Shown: one piece after another, positions 17,785 through 27,253 of the stretch
How the letters are laid out: each line of letters opens with the position of its first letter
Numbering within the stretch: the first letter of the stretch is position 1
Assembly (NCBI GenBank): GCA_021791335.1
Contig: JAJYWS010000010.1
Location: 1 to 45,479 of the forward strand
Direction: 5' to 3'
Source of the DNA: Thermoplasmata archaeon
GTDB lineage: Archaea > Thermoplasmatota > Thermoplasmata > Lutacidiplasmatales > UBA184
Length of the DNA: 45,479 bases
Translations under genes and position numbers: made by a program
The notes under the pieces: model-generated
Told to the model about the DNA's origin: nothing
Databases searched by the model: none
What the model saw: the letters and a program-made list of their open reading frames with translations, nothing else

Positions 17785-18927
17785 ATGACGACCGTGGTGC
17801 ACCCCGAAGCGCTGTTGGAGCAGTGGATTCCGCCCGTGGCCATCGGGCGGGCCCGAGAGATCGATGCGACCGTTGCCGAGGCGGAATCGAGTCGGGAAGG
17901 GCCGTCCCGCCCCGGTCTGGCCGTCGTCGTCGGGCCGCCGGGATCGGGGAGTTCGGTGGTGGCCCGATGGGCCGCCCGTCGCCTGGCCGATCGGTGCCGC
18001 GCCCGATCCCCGGACGGGGGGATCCGGATCGCCCACGTTCCCACCCGGCTCTACCGCAGCCCCCACGGGATCGCGAGCGCGCTGGTGCGTTCGTACGACG
18101 CCGGACTGGATGGGCGCGGGTTTCCCTGGGGCGAACTTTTGGCGGGCTTCCTTCGCCGGGTCCGGCGGGACGGGCGTCCGACCGTGACCGTCCTGGACGA
18201 CCTCCGGTTGGCGGGGCCGGAGATGCTCCGGTTGATCCGGGCCCTGGCGGAACCGGAACGGTTCCTTCCCGAAGGCGATCCGGGGCTGCCGCCCTTCTAT
18301 ACGATCCTCGCGGGGGCCCCGGAGGGCCTCCGTCTCCTCGCCGGCGAGGGCGTCGGCCGCTGGGCCCGGTGCCGGCCCATCCGTCTCGACCCGTATCCGG
18401 AGGAGCGATTGCGCGAGGTCGTGGCGGATCGGATGGTCCGGGCGACCGACCGACCCGCCGATCTCGCCCGGGCGGCCGAGATCGCCCGCCAGAGCGCGCG
18501 GGACGGCGGGGGCGCCCGGCGGGCGATCGATCTGCTGCGCCAAGAATACGGGGTGCGGGAGTTGGTCGGAGGGCCGGACCAGCCTCGAGCGTCAGGCGGC
18601 ACGGCCTCCCTCGAACCGCACCTCCGCCGAGCGCTCGTTGCCGCGCTCTCGACCGGCAGCTGCGACGTCGGAGAGCTGCATCGTTGGGAGGTCCTCTGGG
18701 CCGAGCGGACCGGCCGGCCCCCGCTGGCCACCACCACCTTCTGGCGCCGGATGGTCGATCTCGAACGGCGGGGATGGCTTCGCCGCGAGGTCCGATGCGG
18801 CGGGGTCGGCGGGAGCCGGACCCGGCTCGTGGCCCGCCGGCCGGTCGAGGAGTGGATTACGGCTCGGCCGGGCCGGGAAATTCGTCCAGCCGACGGGCTC
18901 GTCGGCTCCGCGGGGGCGTTGGCGTAG
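17785..18927 (+). CDS. Orc1/Cdc6-family AAA+ protein, ATPase motifs degenerate
   Basis: Orc1-like layout (P-loop position GPPGSGSSVV, sensor-2 GGGARRAIDLLRQ, C-terminal winged-helix-like region). Leaderless: TATA tcttatact ~27 bp upstream of ATG. Confidence 0.75.
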   Translation: MTTVVHPEALLEQWIPPVAIGRAREIDATVAEAESSREGPSRPGLAVVVGPPGSGSSVVARWAARRLADRCRARSPDGGIRIAHVPTRLYRSPHGIASALVRSYDAGLDGRGFPWGELLAGFLRRVRRDGRPTVTVLDDLRLAGPEMLRLIRALAEPERFLPEGDPGLPPFYTILAGAPEGLRLLAGEGVGRWARCRPIRLDPYPEERLREVVADRMVRATDRPADLARAAEIARQSARDGGGARRAIDLLRQEYGVRELVGGPDQPRASGGTASLEPHLRRALVAALSTGSCDVGELHRWEVLWAERTGRPPLATTTFWRRMVDLERRGWLRREVRCGGVGGSRTRLVARRPVEEWITARPGREIRPADGLVGSAGALA

Positions 18928-21142
18928 GGCGCGGCGGAGCCGGCGGGACGAGGGTCTCCTTCGGCCGGACCTGCCGGAGCACCATCTCCGCGAGCGCGCG
19001 GGAACCCAGCGCGGCCTCGACCGGTTCCCAGGGGGCCGCGCGGAGGGCTTCCCGGTCGGCGAAGCCGGCCCGAAGGAGGGCCCGGGCCCGGACCCGCCCG
19101 ACGCCCTTCAGGCGGACGAGGTCGAGGAGTTCGGCCCGAACCCCGTACTGCATCCGGAGCGCCAGGTCATCGAGCCGGTTCGCGAGGCGGCGTTGGAACC
19201 GTTGGGCGAGCCGTCCGGCGCCGAAGAGCAGCCAGTTGGCGTCCTCGACCTTGGCCCGGAGATCCCCGGCGCCGATGCCGAACCGTTCGGTGAGCTGGAC
19301 GATCGGGGTCTCGTCGATCCAGGCCTCGAGGAGTTCGGCCGTCTTGAGCGTCGCGAGGAACATTTCGAGGTCGAGATCGAGGGGAGGCTCCTCGGGGCGG
19401 ACCAAGAGCTCCTCCAGGTTCTGGGTCATCCGCTCCAGCAGCTCCGGCTCCTCCCCTCGCCTCAGGAAGAGCGGGGGCAGATCGGGGGTCGCGGCGATGG
19501 CGGCGAGCAGCGGGAACTCCGATCCCCCGAGCGGCGCCTTCTCGAGCGCCGATCGGAGGACGGTGGCCGTGACGGGGTCGAGGTAGAGTTCGCTCGTGAG
19601 ATCGCCGAAAGGGGTGGCGGTGAGGCCCGGCCCCCGGGCAAGGAACTCCTGCTCCGTGAGGTACGTCCGGACCTGGCCGACCACCTCGGCCAGCTCCCGG
19701 AGCGAGAGGGTCTGGCCGTAGAAGGTGCCACGGAAGAACGCTTCGAGCTCCGCGTCCGAACGGACCGCGCCGCTCGCCACCAGCGCGAGGAGGTGCATCC
19801 TCAGGGCCGGCTCCGCCGCGAGCCGACTCTCGACATCCTCCGGCGGGGAGCGGAGGTAGGCATCGATGAGCGCTTCCTGGTCCTCGGGGCGACGGGCCAC
19901 GAGCAACGCCTCGCCCACCCGGTCGAACCGGGGGCGCCCCGCGCGGCCGAGCATCTGCTGGATCTCCATCGCCGGGATCGGCGCCTGCATCCCCAGCGCA
20001 TCGTTGTAGCGGGTGGTGTCGCGGACCACGACCCGGCGGGCCGGCAGGTTGATGCCGGCGGCCAGGGTCGGGGTCGCGACGAGCGCCTTCAGTGCCCGGG
20101 TCTTGAACGCCCGCTCGATGACGGATCGCTCATCGTGCGCCAGCGAGGCGTTGTGGAAGGCGACGCCGTTCGGGAGGAGCCCCGCGAGCCGCCGGATCCC
20201 TTCGGTCGTCTCCTCCGAGTTCGTGACCAGCTCATCGGCGGCCGCCCGGGCCTGCGCCCGGCCCGCCGCATCCAGCTTCCGGGCGACGACCGGCGCGAGC
20301 GCGTTCGCCACCGATTCGCTGGCCTTGCGGCTGTTGACGAACACCAGGGCCTGGCCTCCCTCGTCGATGACCTCCTCGACCAGGGCGGCGATCGGGTCGC
20401 GGCGGGCGGGCACCTCCCGATCGCGGCCGTCCTCGTAGGTGATTCGGCCGTCGCAGTAGACCCCCCGACGCAGCACGACCGGGCGGAAGTCGCTGGCGAT
20501 ATGGTCCGCACCGAGCCATCGGGCGACCTCGGCCGAATTGCCGACCGTTGCCGAGAGGGCGACCACCTGGAGCGCCGGATGGAGGCGGCGCAGCCGGGTC
20601 AGCGACACCTCGAGGGTCGGTCCCCGGTCCGGGTCCCGCATGAGGTGGATCTCGTCCGCCACGACGACCGAGAGTCGGTCGAGCCACGGATGCCCCTTGC
20701 GGAGGAGCGCATCGGCCTTTTCGCTGGTGGCCACGAGCAGGTCCGCCTTCCCGAGCTGCTCGTTCGAGAGGTCGTAGTCCCCGACCGATACCGCCACCCG
20801 GAACCCGAGGCTCTCGAACTGCCGCAGCTCCTCGCCCTTCTCGTGGGCCAGGGCCCGCAGGGGCACCAGGTAGAGGCCGGTCCGGCCGGCCCGGGCCGCC
20901 CGGATCAAGGTCAGGTAGGCGACGAGGGATTTCCCGCTCGCCGTTGGGCAGGCGAGCAGCACGCTCCGCCCCTGGAGAGCCACCTTGAGGGCCTCGGCCT
21001 GGGGGGGATAGAGCGACGTGATCCCGTGGGCCCGGACGGCCGCCTCAACTTCCGGTGCCAAGCCGATCTCCGCGAGCTCGACCCGGGCCGAGGGGTCGGG
21101 CGGCGGGGCGGGCGGGGCCGGGACGAATCGGGAGGCGGTCAC
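18857..21142 (-). CDS. hel308: Ski2-like DNA helicase Hel308
   Basis: LLACPTASGKSLVAYL, VVADEIHLM, VVALSATVGN, QMLGRAGRP, HhH GVGRVRARALLRAGF. Confidence 0.93.
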   Translation of the reverse strand: MTASRFVPAPPAPPPDPSARVELAEIGLAPEVEAAVRAHGITSLYPPQAEALKVALQGRSVLLACPTASGKSLVAYLTLIRAARAGRTGLYLVPLRALAHEKGEELRQFESLGFRVAVSVGDYDLSNEQLGKADLLVATSEKADALLRKGHPWLDRLSVVVADEIHLMRDPDRGPTLEVSLTRLRRLHPALQVVALSATVGNSAEVARWLGADHIASDFRPVVLRRGVYCDGRITYEDGRDREVPARRDPIAALVEEVIDEGGQALVFVNSRKASESVANALAPVVARKLDAAGRAQARAAADELVTNSEETTEGIRRLAGLLPNGVAFHNASLAHDERSVIERAFKTRALKALVATPTLAAGINLPARRVVVRDTTRYNDALGMQAPIPAMEIQQMLGRAGRPRFDRVGEALLVARRPEDQEALIDAYLRSPPEDVESRLAAEPALRMHLLALVASGAVRSDAELEAFFRGTFYGQTLSLRELAEVVGQVRTYLTEQEFLARGPGLTATPFGDLTSELYLDPVTATVLRSALEKAPLGGSEFPLLAAIAATPDLPPLFLRRGEEPELLERMTQNLEELLVRPEEPPLDLDLEMFLATLKTAELLEAWIDETPIVQLTERFGIGAGDLRAKVEDANWLLFGAGRLAQRFQRRLANRLDDLALRMQYGVRAELLDLVRLKGVGRVRARALLRAGFADREALRAAPWEPVEAALGSRALAEMVLRQVRPKETLVPPAPPRPTPTPPRSRRARRLDEFPGPAEP

Positions 21143-21184
21143 GGGCCGCGAACCCCTCGAGAGTACAAAGCGCCGCGCGGGGGC

Positions 21185-21715
21185 CTACCGGGGCCGGGCC
21201 GCCCGACCCCGGGGCGACCGAAGTTCCCGGGCCCTCCGGAGGAGGACCGTCGCCAAGGCGCGTCGGGTGCGTTGCCGTTCGGCCGGGTCGGGCCAGAGTT
21301 CATCCTGGTCGAGGGTCTCGAGCGCCCAGCCGACGATCTGCTCGGCGCGGTCCCGGACGAACCGTGCGCGGGCCTCGGGCGGCTGCATGTCGAGCAGGAG
21401 CGGACCGATGTTCTGGAACCGTTCCCGCCACTTGTCCGAACGGCGGCGGGAGAGCCGGAGCCTCCGGTGGCCGAGGGGCGTCAGGGCGTAGACCCACTCC
21501 CGGCCGCGCCGGTGCCGCTCGCAGTAGCCCTCGTGGAGCAAATCCTGAAGCACCGGGTACATGGCGCCCGGGCTGACCGACCAAGCCCCTTTCGTCCGCT
21601 CCCGGATCCGTTTCGAGATCTGGGCGCCGCAGAGCGGCTCCCGCTGGAGCAGCGAGAGCGTGTAGAGTCCGAGGAAGCCGGTCCGGCGCCCCGTCGATCG
21701 GTCGCTGGACGGCAT
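21185..21715 (-). CDS. PadR-family transcriptional regulator
   Basis: LYTLSLLQREPLCGAQISKRIRERTKGAWSVSPGAMYPVLQDLLHEGYCE. Confidence 0.9.
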   Translation of the reverse strand: MPSSDRSTGRRTGFLGLYTLSLLQREPLCGAQISKRIRERTKGAWSVSPGAMYPVLQDLLHEGYCERHRRGREWVYALTPLGHRRLRLSRRRSDKWRERFQNIGPLLLDMQPPEARARFVRDRAEQIVGWALETLDQDELWPDPAERQRTRRALATVLLRRARELRSPRGRAARPR

Positions 21716-21735
21716 CGCCCCCAAATCGGCCCGGG

Positions 21736-22890
21736 CTATTTATCCCCCGCCGCCCGAACCTTCGCCGGGGCCGGTTCGGGGCGGAGCAGCTCACGGCCGA
21801 GGATCATCTCCTGGATCTCGCTCGTCCCTTCCACGATCGGGTAGACCCGGGCATCCCGGTAGATCCGCTCGGCCCGGGCCGCGCGGGAGCCGGCGGGGGA
21901 CTCCCAGGCCTCCACCGCCCGGCCGGCAATCACGACGGCGGCCTGCGACGCGAACAGCTTCGCCGCCGATGCGAGCCGCCGGGACGGCTCGCCCCGGTCG
22001 CGCGCGGCCGCGGCCCGCTCGACCAGGGCGGCGGCGGCCTCCAGCTCGACGAAGCTCCGGGCGAGCAGCGGCCCCTTCCAGTCCGCCGGCACCTCCCGCG
22101 CGGCGGCTTGGAGCTCCTCGAAGCCGGCCCGGGCGACCCCCAGGGCGCAGGCGGCGATGCCCACCCGACCCCCCAGGAGCGCCTCCAATGCAATCGCCAG
22201 TCCCTGGCCCTCGGCCCCGAGTTGCTGGGACCTCGGCAGCCGGACCTCCTCCAACGTCAGCTCGAAGGTCGGTGATCCCCGAAGCCCCAGCTTGGCGAAG
22301 CTCTTGCTGGCCCGCAGCCCCAACGTCCCCTTCGGGAGGAGGAACGCCGTGATGCCGCCCCGACCCTCGGTCGGGTTCCGCGTGGCGAAGAGGACGACCA
22401 GGTCGGCGACCCCACCGTTGGTGATGAACGTCTTCACGCCGTCGACGACGGCGGTGTCGCCGTCCCATCGGTAGCGGCAGCGCAGTCCGGCGGCGTTCGA
22501 TCCGGCCTCCGGCTCGGTCAGGGCGAACGCGCCGAGCGCTCGCCCCTCGAGGAGCGGCCGGAGGAACTGCTCCCGCTGCTCCTCCGTGCCCCACCGGGCG
22601 ATCGGCGCCGCGGCCACCGAGAGGTGCACCGCCACGTCGACCGCCGCCACCGAACTCACCCGGGCCAGCTCTTCGAGCACCGCCGCGACGGTGCGGGTCG
22701 ATTCGCCGCCCCCGCCCCACGCCCGGGGTTGGCCGAGCCCGAGGAACCCCCCCGACGCGAGCCGACGCGTCAGGTCGGAGGGCGGCCGGTCGCTTCGGTC
22801 CATCTCCTCCGCGATCGGGGCGAGCTCCTGCTCGGCCCACCGACGGGCCCGCTCGCGCCACGCCCCGGTTTCGTCTCCCTCGAGGGCCAT
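21736..22890 (-). CDS. acyl-CoA dehydrogenase
   Basis: FALTEPEAGSNAAGLRCRYRWDGDTAVVDGVKTFITNGGVADL; C-term YRDARVYPIVEGTSEIQEMILGREL. Confidence 0.95.
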   Translation of the reverse strand: MALEGDETGAWRERARRWAEQELAPIAEEMDRSDRPPSDLTRRLASGGFLGLGQPRAWGGGGESTRTVAAVLEELARVSSVAAVDVAVHLSVAAAPIARWGTEEQREQFLRPLLEGRALGAFALTEPEAGSNAAGLRCRYRWDGDTAVVDGVKTFITNGGVADLVVLFATRNPTEGRGGITAFLLPKGTLGLRASKSFAKLGLRGSPTFELTLEEVRLPRSQQLGAEGQGLAIALEALLGGRVGIAACALGVARAGFEELQAAAREVPADWKGPLLARSFVELEAAAALVERAAAARDRGEPSRRLASAAKLFASQAAVVIAGRAVEAWESPAGSRAARAERIYRDARVYPIVEGTSEIQEMILGRELLRPEPAPAKVRAAGDK

Positions 22891-22951
22891 GACGGCGCCA
22901 AACCCGGCAAGGCTTAAGCGGTGCCGGCCGCGTGGATCGCCGGGCCGTCGG

Positions 22952-24859
22952 ATGAGCGTGGGCAAGCTGTCGGAGCCGAAGGACCGGTTCACCTCGCTCG
23001 ACACCCGCGCGGTGGGCCGGGAGCTCTCCGCCGTCGCTCCGGCCTGGCTGGATCGGGTCTTCGACGCCGGGGCTTCCGGGGTCGCGCTCGCGATGCGCTC
23101 CCCGAAGGAGGGCCGCCGCGAGCTGCTGATCGTCCCCGGGGTGTACGCAGCCCTTCTGCCCGGTCCGCGCGAGCATGCCGAGAGCCTCGGACCGGTCGCC
23201 CGGGAGCTGCGCCGTCTGCTCGGGAGCGCCCAACTGGTGTCGGCGTACTCCCGACCGGGCGACCGGGTGCTCGAACTCGAACTCAAGCGGGGTGACGACC
23301 CCGAGGCACCCTGGCTGGTCTCCGCCGAGCTGTTCGGAACCGGGAATCTGCTGGCCGTGCGCGGCGGCACGATCCGGTTCGTGCTGCACAGCCGACGCTA
23401 CGCTTCCCGGACCCTTCAGATGGGGGCGACCTACGAGCCCCCGCCGTCGCGGCGGGATCCGTTCTCGGTCGACCCGGACGCGATCGAACGGCTGCTCGCC
23501 GAGAGCCGGGTCGATCGGATCAGCACCCTCGCCGCGCGCGCCGGACTGGGGGGGCCGGTCGCGGAGGAGGTCCTCGCACGGCTCGGGCTCCCGGGGGACT
23601 CGCCGGCGCCGGAGTCGGCGGCCGACGTCGCGACCGGCGTGGCGCGGAGCCTTCGCGAGCTGGTCGACGAGGTCGAGCGGGGCCCCCGGGGCTGGATCTA
23701 CGAGATCGAGGATCGCCCGGTGGACGTCACGCCGTTCCGGTCCCATCGCTGGGCCCGCACGGTGGGCGTGCGGGAGATCGAGATCACCACCTTCTCCGAG
23801 GCCGCGCATCGCTACTTCGAGCCCCGCCAGGCGGTGCCCACGGCGGCCGCGGCCGCCGAGACCGACCGGCGGCGTCGGCTGGCCGCCCAGCGGGACCAGC
23901 AGCTCGACGCCGTGGCGGCCCTGACCCGGGACGCCGAGCGGCTCAAGGAGGAGGCCGATTGGATCTACGCGCATTATGCCGAGGTGGCGGAGTCGCTCGC
24001 CCGGGATCAGCTCGCCCGGCCCGAACTTAGGCGTCGGGAGGTCGAGGTCCTAGATCGGCGCCTCGACCTGGGCGACGCGCCGGATCCGACCGAGGCCGCC
24101 CGCCGGCGCTACGAGGAGCGGCAGCGGATCCGTCTCAAGATCCAGGGCGCCCGGACCGCCCTGGAGGAGACCGAGCGCAAGCTGCGGGCGCCCGCCGAGC
24201 GGCCGCGCGGCGCCGAGGCCGCCCCCGTGGCCGGCCCGGCGCACCGCCGACTCCACTGGTTCGAGCGGTTCCGGTGGTTCATCTCCTCGGAAGGCACGCT
24301 GGTCCTGGCCGGTCGGGACGCCCCCTCGAACGACCTGGTGGTGAGGCGCTACCTCAAGGAGAAGGATCGCTACGTCCATGCCGACGTCCACGGCGCGGCG
24401 AGCGTCATCGTCAAGTGGCCGGCCGACCAGCGCCCGCCGCCGACCGACCTCACGCTCCGAGAGGCCGGCCAGTGGGCCGTCTGCTACTCCAAGATCTGGC
24501 GGGCCGGCTACGGCGCCGGCTCGGCCTACTGGGTCACGGCCGAACAGGTCTCCAAGACTCCCGAGACCGGGGAGTTCGTCGCCCGCGGAGCCTGGGTCGT
24601 CCGGGGGACGAAGCACCCGCTCCACGACCTGCCCACCGAGATCGGGCTGGGCGTGGTGACCTACGAGGGGGAGCCCCGGTGGGTGGCCGCGCCGCCCGAG
24701 GCGCTCCGTTCGGCCGGCGGCCTCCGGGTACGGCTGGCGCCGGACGACGAACGGTCCCGGAACGACCGGGAGCGGGAACTGGCCCGGGAGCTCGGGATCT
24801 CTCGCGAACTCCTCCAGTCGCTGCTGCCCGCCGGGGGATTCCAGGTCCGGCGGGCGTAG
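22952..24859 (+). CDS. rqcH: RqcH/NEMF-family (NFACT) ribosome quality control protein
   Basis: NFACT-N SVGKLSEPKDRFTSLDTRAVGREL; NFACT-R WFERFRWFISSEGTLVLAGRDAPSNDLVVRRYLKEKDRYVHADVHGA; DR motif in GDRVLELEL. Confidence 0.92.
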   Translation: MSVGKLSEPKDRFTSLDTRAVGRELSAVAPAWLDRVFDAGASGVALAMRSPKEGRRELLIVPGVYAALLPGPREHAESLGPVARELRRLLGSAQLVSAYSRPGDRVLELELKRGDDPEAPWLVSAELFGTGNLLAVRGGTIRFVLHSRRYASRTLQMGATYEPPPSRRDPFSVDPDAIERLLAESRVDRISTLAARAGLGGPVAEEVLARLGLPGDSPAPESAADVATGVARSLRELVDEVERGPRGWIYEIEDRPVDVTPFRSHRWARTVGVREIEITTFSEAAHRYFEPRQAVPTAAAAAETDRRRRLAAQRDQQLDAVAALTRDAERLKEEADWIYAHYAEVAESLARDQLARPELRRREVEVLDRRLDLGDAPDPTEAARRRYEERQRIRLKIQGARTALEETERKLRAPAERPRGAEAAPVAGPAHRRLHWFERFRWFISSEGTLVLAGRDAPSNDLVVRRYLKEKDRYVHADVHGAASVIVKWPADQRPPPTDLTLREAGQWAVCYSKIWRAGYGAGSAYWVTAEQVSKTPETGEFVARGAWVVRGTKHPLHDLPTEIGLGVVTYEGEPRWVAAPPEALRSAGGLRVRLAPDDERSRNDRERELARELGISRELLQSLLPAGGFQVRRA

Positions 24860-25488
24860 ACCCGATCGATGCTCCGGGCCTCGATCGGACCGGAGAAACG
24901 CCGGAGGGTCCGTCCCCCGGTCCGGATTCCCGAGACCAGGTAGGTGGCGCCGTCCAAGGTGAGGTCGTCGCCGACCCCGATCCGTGTGCCCTCGGGAGGC
25001 GTCCATCGGAGGGAGCGGGTTCGGCGTCCCTCGATGATCGAGACCGGGACGTGGGCCGGTCGGTCGGCCGTGAGCCAGAGGCACTCCACCACCGCGGCCG
25101 CCGCGCGGGCCACCGAGCGCTGGCCCGAAAGCTCGATGCGGTGAATGACGAACTCGTCGGCCCCCAGTCGGATCCGGCCGCCCATGCCCACCTCCCGTTC
25201 GGGAGGGAGCTCGAGCTCGATGCGACGGGAGGTCGGGCCGTCGGAGACAATCGCCCGCAGCGTCCGCCGAGCGGGCGAAACCGAGTCGAAGGGGTGGGTC
25301 CACCGGCACCTCTGGCAGCGTCCGATCCCCGAGAGCGCCCGCCCCGAATCTCGGCGGACCGGCCCCTTGAGGCTGAGGATGCGGTGCGGGGTCCGTTCCC
25401 CGCATGCGTCGCAAAACAAGGTCGCGGCCGCCACGCCGGACCGGCGACGCTGGCCCGGGACCCGGGGCTCCGCTGCGGGCGTGGACAT
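24661..25488 (-). CDS. archaeal zinc-finger protein of HVO_0476-like type, with Ser/Arg-rich C-terminal tail
   Basis: FCDACGERTPHRILSLKG...RCQRCRWTHPF four-Cys ribbon; the tail past ~24859 is antisense to rqcH. Confidence 0.7.
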   Translation of the reverse strand: MSTPAAEPRVPGQRRRSGVAAATLFCDACGERTPHRILSLKGPVRRDSGRALSGIGRCQRCRWTHPFDSVSPARRTLRAIVSDGPTSRRIELELPPEREVGMGGRIRLGADEFVIHRIELSGQRSVARAAAAVVECLWLTADRPAHVPVSIIEGRRTRSLRWTPPEGTRIGVGDDLTLDGATYLVSGIRTGGRTLRRFSGPIEARSIDRVYARRTWNPPAGSSDWRSSREIPSSRASSRSRSFRDRSSSGASRTRRPPAERSASGGAATHRGSPS

Positions 25489-25611
25489 CGCCCCGACCAA
25501 CCCTGCCAGGGCATAGGGTTGGCGGCCCCTCTCAGGGGAGGGTCCGAAGCGAGGGGGAACCGTTTAGAGAGCGCTCCCCGTCCCTTGGAGGCCCGGGGAG
25601 TGGTCGGACGG

Positions 25612-26565
25612 ATGGAGGCCAGGCAGGGCCCCCTCGACATCGCCGTCGCCGGGGGCACCGGTTTCGTGGGTCGTGCGTTGGTGCCCGCGCTGGTCCAGGC
25701 CGGCCACCGGGTGCGGACCCTGGCCCGGGGACCGAAGAGTCCCGGACCGACGACGTTCCCGGCGGTTCGGGCATGGGCCGTCGACCTCGCGGAGGGTCGT
25801 GGGCTCCGGGCGGCGCTTCAGGGCGCGCAGATCGGCTATTACCTGGTGCACTCGATGGGCGGCGGCCCCGCGGCGGCCGACTTCGCCGATCGTGACCGTA
25901 CGGCGGCCCGGAACTTTGTGGAGGCGGCCGAAGCCGAGGGCCTGGAACGGATCCTGTACGTCGGCGGGCTCGGCGAGGCGACCGGCCGGCTCTCCCCCCA
26001 TCTCCAGAGTCGGAGGGAGGTGGCCCGGATCCTTTCATCCCGCTCCGTGAAGGTCACCGAACTGCGCGCGGCGATCATCGTAGGCGCGGGGGGCTCCTCC
26101 TTCGAGATGCTGCTCCAGCTGGTGGAGAAGCTGCCCGTGATGATCTGTCCCCGGTGGGTCAACTCCCGATGCCAGCCGATCGCCCGGTCGGACCTGGTCG
26201 GGTACCTGGTCCGGGCCCTCCAAGTCCCCGAAACGGTCGGAGGGGCCTTCGACGTCGGCGGACCGGACGTATGGACCTACCGACAACTGCTCGAGGCCAC
26301 CGGCGAGGCCATCGGTCGTCGGCCCCGGATCTGGGTGGTTCCTGTGCTCACGCCTTCGCTGTCCTCCCATTGGGTCGGTTTCATCACCGAGGTTCCGTCC
26401 GCGGTGGCGCGCCCGCTGGTCGAGGGGATCGTCACCGATGTCGTGACCCGGGAGGACCGGATTCGACAGTTGATTCCCCAGCCGCTCACCCCCTTCCGAG
26501 CGGCCCTGGCGGACGCGCTCCGCGAACGGGGCGCCGTGGCCCGGGGGTCGTCCCGGGGGCAGTGA
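25612..26565 (+). CDS. NAD(P)-binding SDR/NmrA-like epimerase family protein
   Basis: DIAVAGGTGFVGRALVPALVQAGHRVRTLARG Rossmann motif. Confidence 0.85.
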   Translation: MEARQGPLDIAVAGGTGFVGRALVPALVQAGHRVRTLARGPKSPGPTTFPAVRAWAVDLAEGRGLRAALQGAQIGYYLVHSMGGGPAAADFADRDRTAARNFVEAAEAEGLERILYVGGLGEATGRLSPHLQSRREVARILSSRSVKVTELRAAIIVGAGGSSFEMLLQLVEKLPVMICPRWVNSRCQPIARSDLVGYLVRALQVPETVGGAFDVGGPDVWTYRQLLEATGEAIGRRPRIWVVPVLTPSLSSHWVGFITEVPSAVARPLVEGIVTDVVTREDRIRQLIPQPLTPFRAALADALRERGAVARGSSRGQ

Positions 26566-26592
26566 AACACCCCCTCCCCGGGGCCGTTTCAC
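26562..26592 (+). terminator. inverted repeat GTGAAAC...GTTTCAC overlapping the stop of the SDR gene
   Basis: Arms 26562..26568 and 26586..26592 with a C/G-rich interior. Confidence 0.35.
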
Positions 26593-26637
26593 GCCCTGGG
26601 CGGCCAGTTTATCGCCCCCGGTTGTCCTCCCTGGCCG

Positions 26638-27051
26638 ATGACCGCCTCAACCCCGGCGAATGGAAAGTCCCACCCGAACACCCCCCGGACCTGGATCGAG
26701 TCGACGGCCGTGATGGTCCAAGATCGCCACCGATCGAAGGCCTGGTACCGCGACCACCTCGGCTTCGACATCATCAACGACTCCGACCACTGGGTCACGG
26801 TCGGCCGCAAGGGCCAAGGCGGCCAGATCCACCTCTGCCAGGTCTCCGAAGCCGGTGAAGGGGCGAGCCTCGAGCCGGGCAACACCGGTATCCTGATCTA
26901 CCTCAACGGAGATCTTCGGGCGACCTACGAACGGCTGCAGCGTGCGGGAGTGAAGTTCTCGAAAGGCGTGACGAAAATGCCCTGGGGCACCTTCTGCATC
27001 GCCGTGGATCCCGATGGCAACGAACTCATCCTGATGGAATCGGCCGAGTAG
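26638..27051 (+). CDS. glyoxalase/VOC family protein
   Basis: STAVMVQDRHRSKAWYRDHLGFDI...CIAVDPDGNELILMESAE. Confidence 0.9.
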   Translation: MTASTPANGKSHPNTPRTWIESTAVMVQDRHRSKAWYRDHLGFDIINDSDHWVTVGRKGQGGQIHLCQVSEAGEGASLEPGNTGILIYLNGDLRATYERLQRAGVKFSKGVTKMPWGTFCIAVDPDGNELILMESAE

Positions 27052-27253
27052 CGTATTTCCAGCGCGGGATCCGTCTCGGCAGCCGGCGGTATCCTCCCTT
27101 TGGGAGGCGGAGGGTTTCCCACCGGCGCACCGCGACGACCGGGCGTCCGCCGGTTAGGTCGGCTGGCCGGGCGGCCGGCGGTGGTCGCCCGGCCTCAAGA
27201 CCGGTGACATTCGCCGGCACTCCCATGCGGTGTCGCAGTTCCCCAAGGTCGCC

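Noticed and set aside
17700-17785. Replication origin with ORB repeats next to the Orc1-like gene
   Set aside because: No ORB-like G-string repeats or multiple long inverted repeats visible; only a promoter-sized AT-rich patch.
18638-21844. 1068-aa plus-strand ORF opposite hel308
   Set aside because: GC-driven shadow ORF antisense to the clear Hel308 coding frame; Arg/Gly/Pro/Glu-rich with no domain motifs.
21736-23370. 544-aa acyl-CoA dehydrogenase with long N-terminal extension
   Set aside because: Extension is antisense to the rqcH start and low complexity; ATG at 22890 gives a normal 384-aa enzyme.
27080-27120. CCTCCC-TTT-GGGAGG hairpin after the VOC gene as a riboswitch or RNA
   Set aside because: Simple short hairpin in a GC-rich gap; at most a weak terminator.
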